The notes beneath the pieces are model-generated. The model saw nothing but the letters and a program-made list of their open reading frames with translations. It was not told the DNA's origin and searched no databases. Positions 32,925-34,025 of a stretch of 34,025 nt of DNA are shown in pieces. The DNA comes from Sphingomonas bacterium (lineage in GTDB: Bacteria; Pseudomonadota; Alphaproteobacteria; Sphingomonadales; Sphingomonadaceae): contig NZ_JAQGLG010000265.1 in the NCBI RefSeq assembly GCF_028292965.1, positions 1 through 34,025 of the forward strand, in the 5' to 3' direction. Each line of letters opens with the position of its first letter. Positions within the stretch are counted from its first letter, which is position 1. A program made the position numbers and the translations under genes.

Positions 32925-33419
32925 TCACGCATCCCGCTGGTCCGCTTGCCCGGCCCGCCGACGATCTTCCTCCGCCTCCGCGGCCGCGACATTGGCCAGC
33001 GCGGCGGCGAGGCGTTCGGCAAGGTCGTGATGCTGCGGCATCTCGCGCGGCTCGCGCCATTCGTCGGCGCGGCGGATGCGCAGCCATTGCATGCCGAGGC
33101 GCGGATCGGCCGGCATGTGGCGGGTGACCTGGACCTCGACCGGTTCCATGGCGCCGACCGGGAGCATGAACCTGCTCTCGCGATAGTCGTAACCAATCGC
33201 GCGGCGATACATGGCGAGCTGGACGCGGGCATCGGCATCGTCCTTGCCGGCCTGCGTGGCCTCGGCGAACTCTGGATGGAGCTCGCGCCAGCGATACAGC
33301 GTGGCGAGATGGATGCGCAGCAGGCTGGCGACCTGCTGATCGGTCATGCCGGATTCATAATAGAGCCGCGCCGTTTCGGCGTGCTCGGGGGCGTAGCGGG
33401 TGGGGCGTCCTGCGGTCAT
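32925..33419 (-). CDS. terminase small subunit-like / helix-turn-helix protein
   Basis: The 164-residue product begins MTAGRPTRYAPEHAETARLY and has a helix-turn-helix, MTDQQVASLLRIHLATLYRW, followed by HPEFAEATQAGKDDADARVQ and RRAIGYDYRESRF, a pattern seen in small terminase subunits of tailed phages, which recognise phage DNA for packaging. No large terminase, portal or other phage gene lies nearby in this window, so it is either an orphan remnant or a host protein that borrowed the domain. The C-terminal third is charged and helical. Confidence is moderate for the family and low for the role. Confidence 0.7.
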   Translation of the reverse strand: MTAGRPTRYAPEHAETARLYYESGMTDQQVASLLRIHLATLYRWRELHPEFAEATQAGKDDADARVQLAMYRRAIGYDYRESRFMLPVGAMEPVEVQVTRHMPADPRLGMQWLRIRRADEWREPREMPQHHDLAERLAAALANVAAAEAEEDRRRAGQADQRDA

Positions 33420-33784
33420 GCCGGCGGAGATAACGGTGGTGCGGGGTTGGTTGAATCAGGATGTGGTGGGAATTGTGTGGGTAGCGGATGCGCTACAGCA
33501 CCAGGCCGCCCATGGCCTTGGCAGCGTTTAGGCCGCAGACTTATAAAGCGGTCTGTCGGCTAGCGCCCCAAAGTCAGACATTCAGTGCCGTCCCCGCGAG
33601 TTGGAAGACCGGACAATCGTTCAGTGATCATTGATGCGGGAGCAGCAGCGTCGCGCGGCGGATCACGCCGGAAGGGTGACAAGGGATACTGACTATATCC
33701 GCCCTGCAAGGCTATAGGTCGTGGGCGTCAATCATGCGATCGAAGCTAGATGACTGGCGCTCAGTATTCGGGAGTTACCAATGA
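33420..33784. other. gene-poor stretch with a hairpin
   Basis: I see no gene here that I can support. A hairpin with arms GCCGCAGAC (33532-33540) and GTCTGTCGGC (33551-33560), with one bulge, stands out but lacks the T-arm and acceptor stem of a tRNA. A 48-codon frame (33488-33634) crosses it but has no ribosome binding site or recognisable sequence. Confidence 0.4.
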
Positions 33785-33790
33785 TTCGTT

Positions 33791-34025
33791 GTGAAAGGAT
33801 ATATCGGTATACCGGGTTCGCCAGCGGCGTGCGGGTGGTCACTCTTGTCATTCGATCGGTTGGCGCTGGCGGCGACCGCGACTCCTGACTATCCTTTCAG
33901 CGGGCGCTGGCGGATAGATACCACGTCGATCTCGGGAAATACCAAGCCGACGGTCTTTCAAGTGCGCGACGGGCGCTTTAAGCGAGACGACAATGCAAGC
34001 GTAACGGCAGATGGTCGCCCTCATC
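33791..34025 (+). CDS. N-terminal part of an exported protein, cut by the window end
   Basis: The frame reading ALAATATPDYPFSGRWRID and continuing with TTSISGNTKPTVFQVRDG and RFKRDDNASVTADGRPH stays open to the last base. The part from PDYPFSG onward looks like the mature start of small secreted sphingomonad proteins with an F-x-G-x-W-x-x-D opening. The N-terminus is unclear. The frame is open from 33785, and GTG at 33791 is the only common start codon upstream, yet the resulting signal peptide is poor; a TTG at 33860 is another option. The true start may be disrupted by a frameshift. The protein continues beyond 34025, so neither its size nor its family can be fixed. Confidence 0.5.
   Translation, partial: MKGYIGIPGSPAACGWSLLSFDRLALAATATPDYPFSGRWRIDTTSISGNTKPTVFQVRDGRFKRDDNASVTADGRPH

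Noticed and set aside
33532..33560. tRNA gene or fragment serving as an attachment site
   Set aside because: The hairpin resembles an anticodon arm, but no acceptor stem, D arm or T arm fits around it.

Overview
The window looks like chromosomal DNA of a sphingomonad (order Sphingomonadales, Alphaproteobacteria). This is an inference from high GC, ATGA-coupled genes, abundant exported hydrolases, and GC-rich inverted repeats of the kind scattered through sphingomonad genomes, including one built around TTCGAGCGAAGTCGAGAA. No rRNA, tRNA, CRISPR array or complete mobile element is visible. Most of it is ordinary envelope and metabolic housekeeping with several small regulatory modules.

Region by region. 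Bases 1-1400 are AT-rich and carry one unfamiliar membrane protein, perhaps acquired DNA. Bases 1595-5509 hold an XdhC-type molybdenum cofactor maturation factor, a secreted protein with a TonB-like C-terminus, and a diverged pair of small exported proteins. Bases 5510-6153 are gene-free and contain inverted repeats and a perfect 11-bp tandem repeat. Bases 6154-9358 are a three-gene operon: a [2Fe-2S] subunit and a Tat-exported molybdenum subunit of the isoquinoline 1-oxidoreductase family, and a diheme cytochrome c, which together suggest a periplasmic dehydrogenase feeding electrons to cytochrome c. Bases 9423-11757 hold small proteins, a short-chain dehydrogenase broken at a 4 x CGCGC repeat, and a Spy/LTXXQ-like periplasmic protein with a His/Met/Gly-rich tail. 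Bases 11943-13918 are an exported methyltransferase divergent from an ArsR-like regulator operon with two small membrane proteins. Bases 13931-18180 hold a DUF4253 protein, a possible lipoprotein, a DUF3592 membrane protein and a serine beta-lactamase-like hydrolase.

Bases 18189-20886 are a compact module: an ArsR/SdpR-type repressor divergent from an unusual fatty-acid desaturase and a membrane-SRPBCC fusion protein, with two identical TAAGCTAA sites in the shared control region. Bases 21237-24028 are an M16 peptidase pair, one with the zinc site and one without. Bases 24107-24898 are a tiny membrane protein coupled to a tandem PilZ protein whose frame is broken at a C5 run. With the HD-GYP protein at 28849 this gives two c-di-GMP related genes. 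The rest holds an exported acetamidase/formamidase, a TPR membrane protein, a Tat-exported DUF885 peptidase-like protein, a Lys/Ala/Pro-rich histone-H1-like protein, an orphan terminase-small-subunit-like gene, and the start of an exported protein cut off by the window end.

The strongest leads are the two precisely repairable frameshifts (CGCGC repeat at 10483 and C5 run at 24623), the ArsR/desaturase operator layout, the near-leaderless promoter with an operator at 12763, and the 11-bp tandem array at 5801. I did not find a clearly new multi-gene defence or mobile system.
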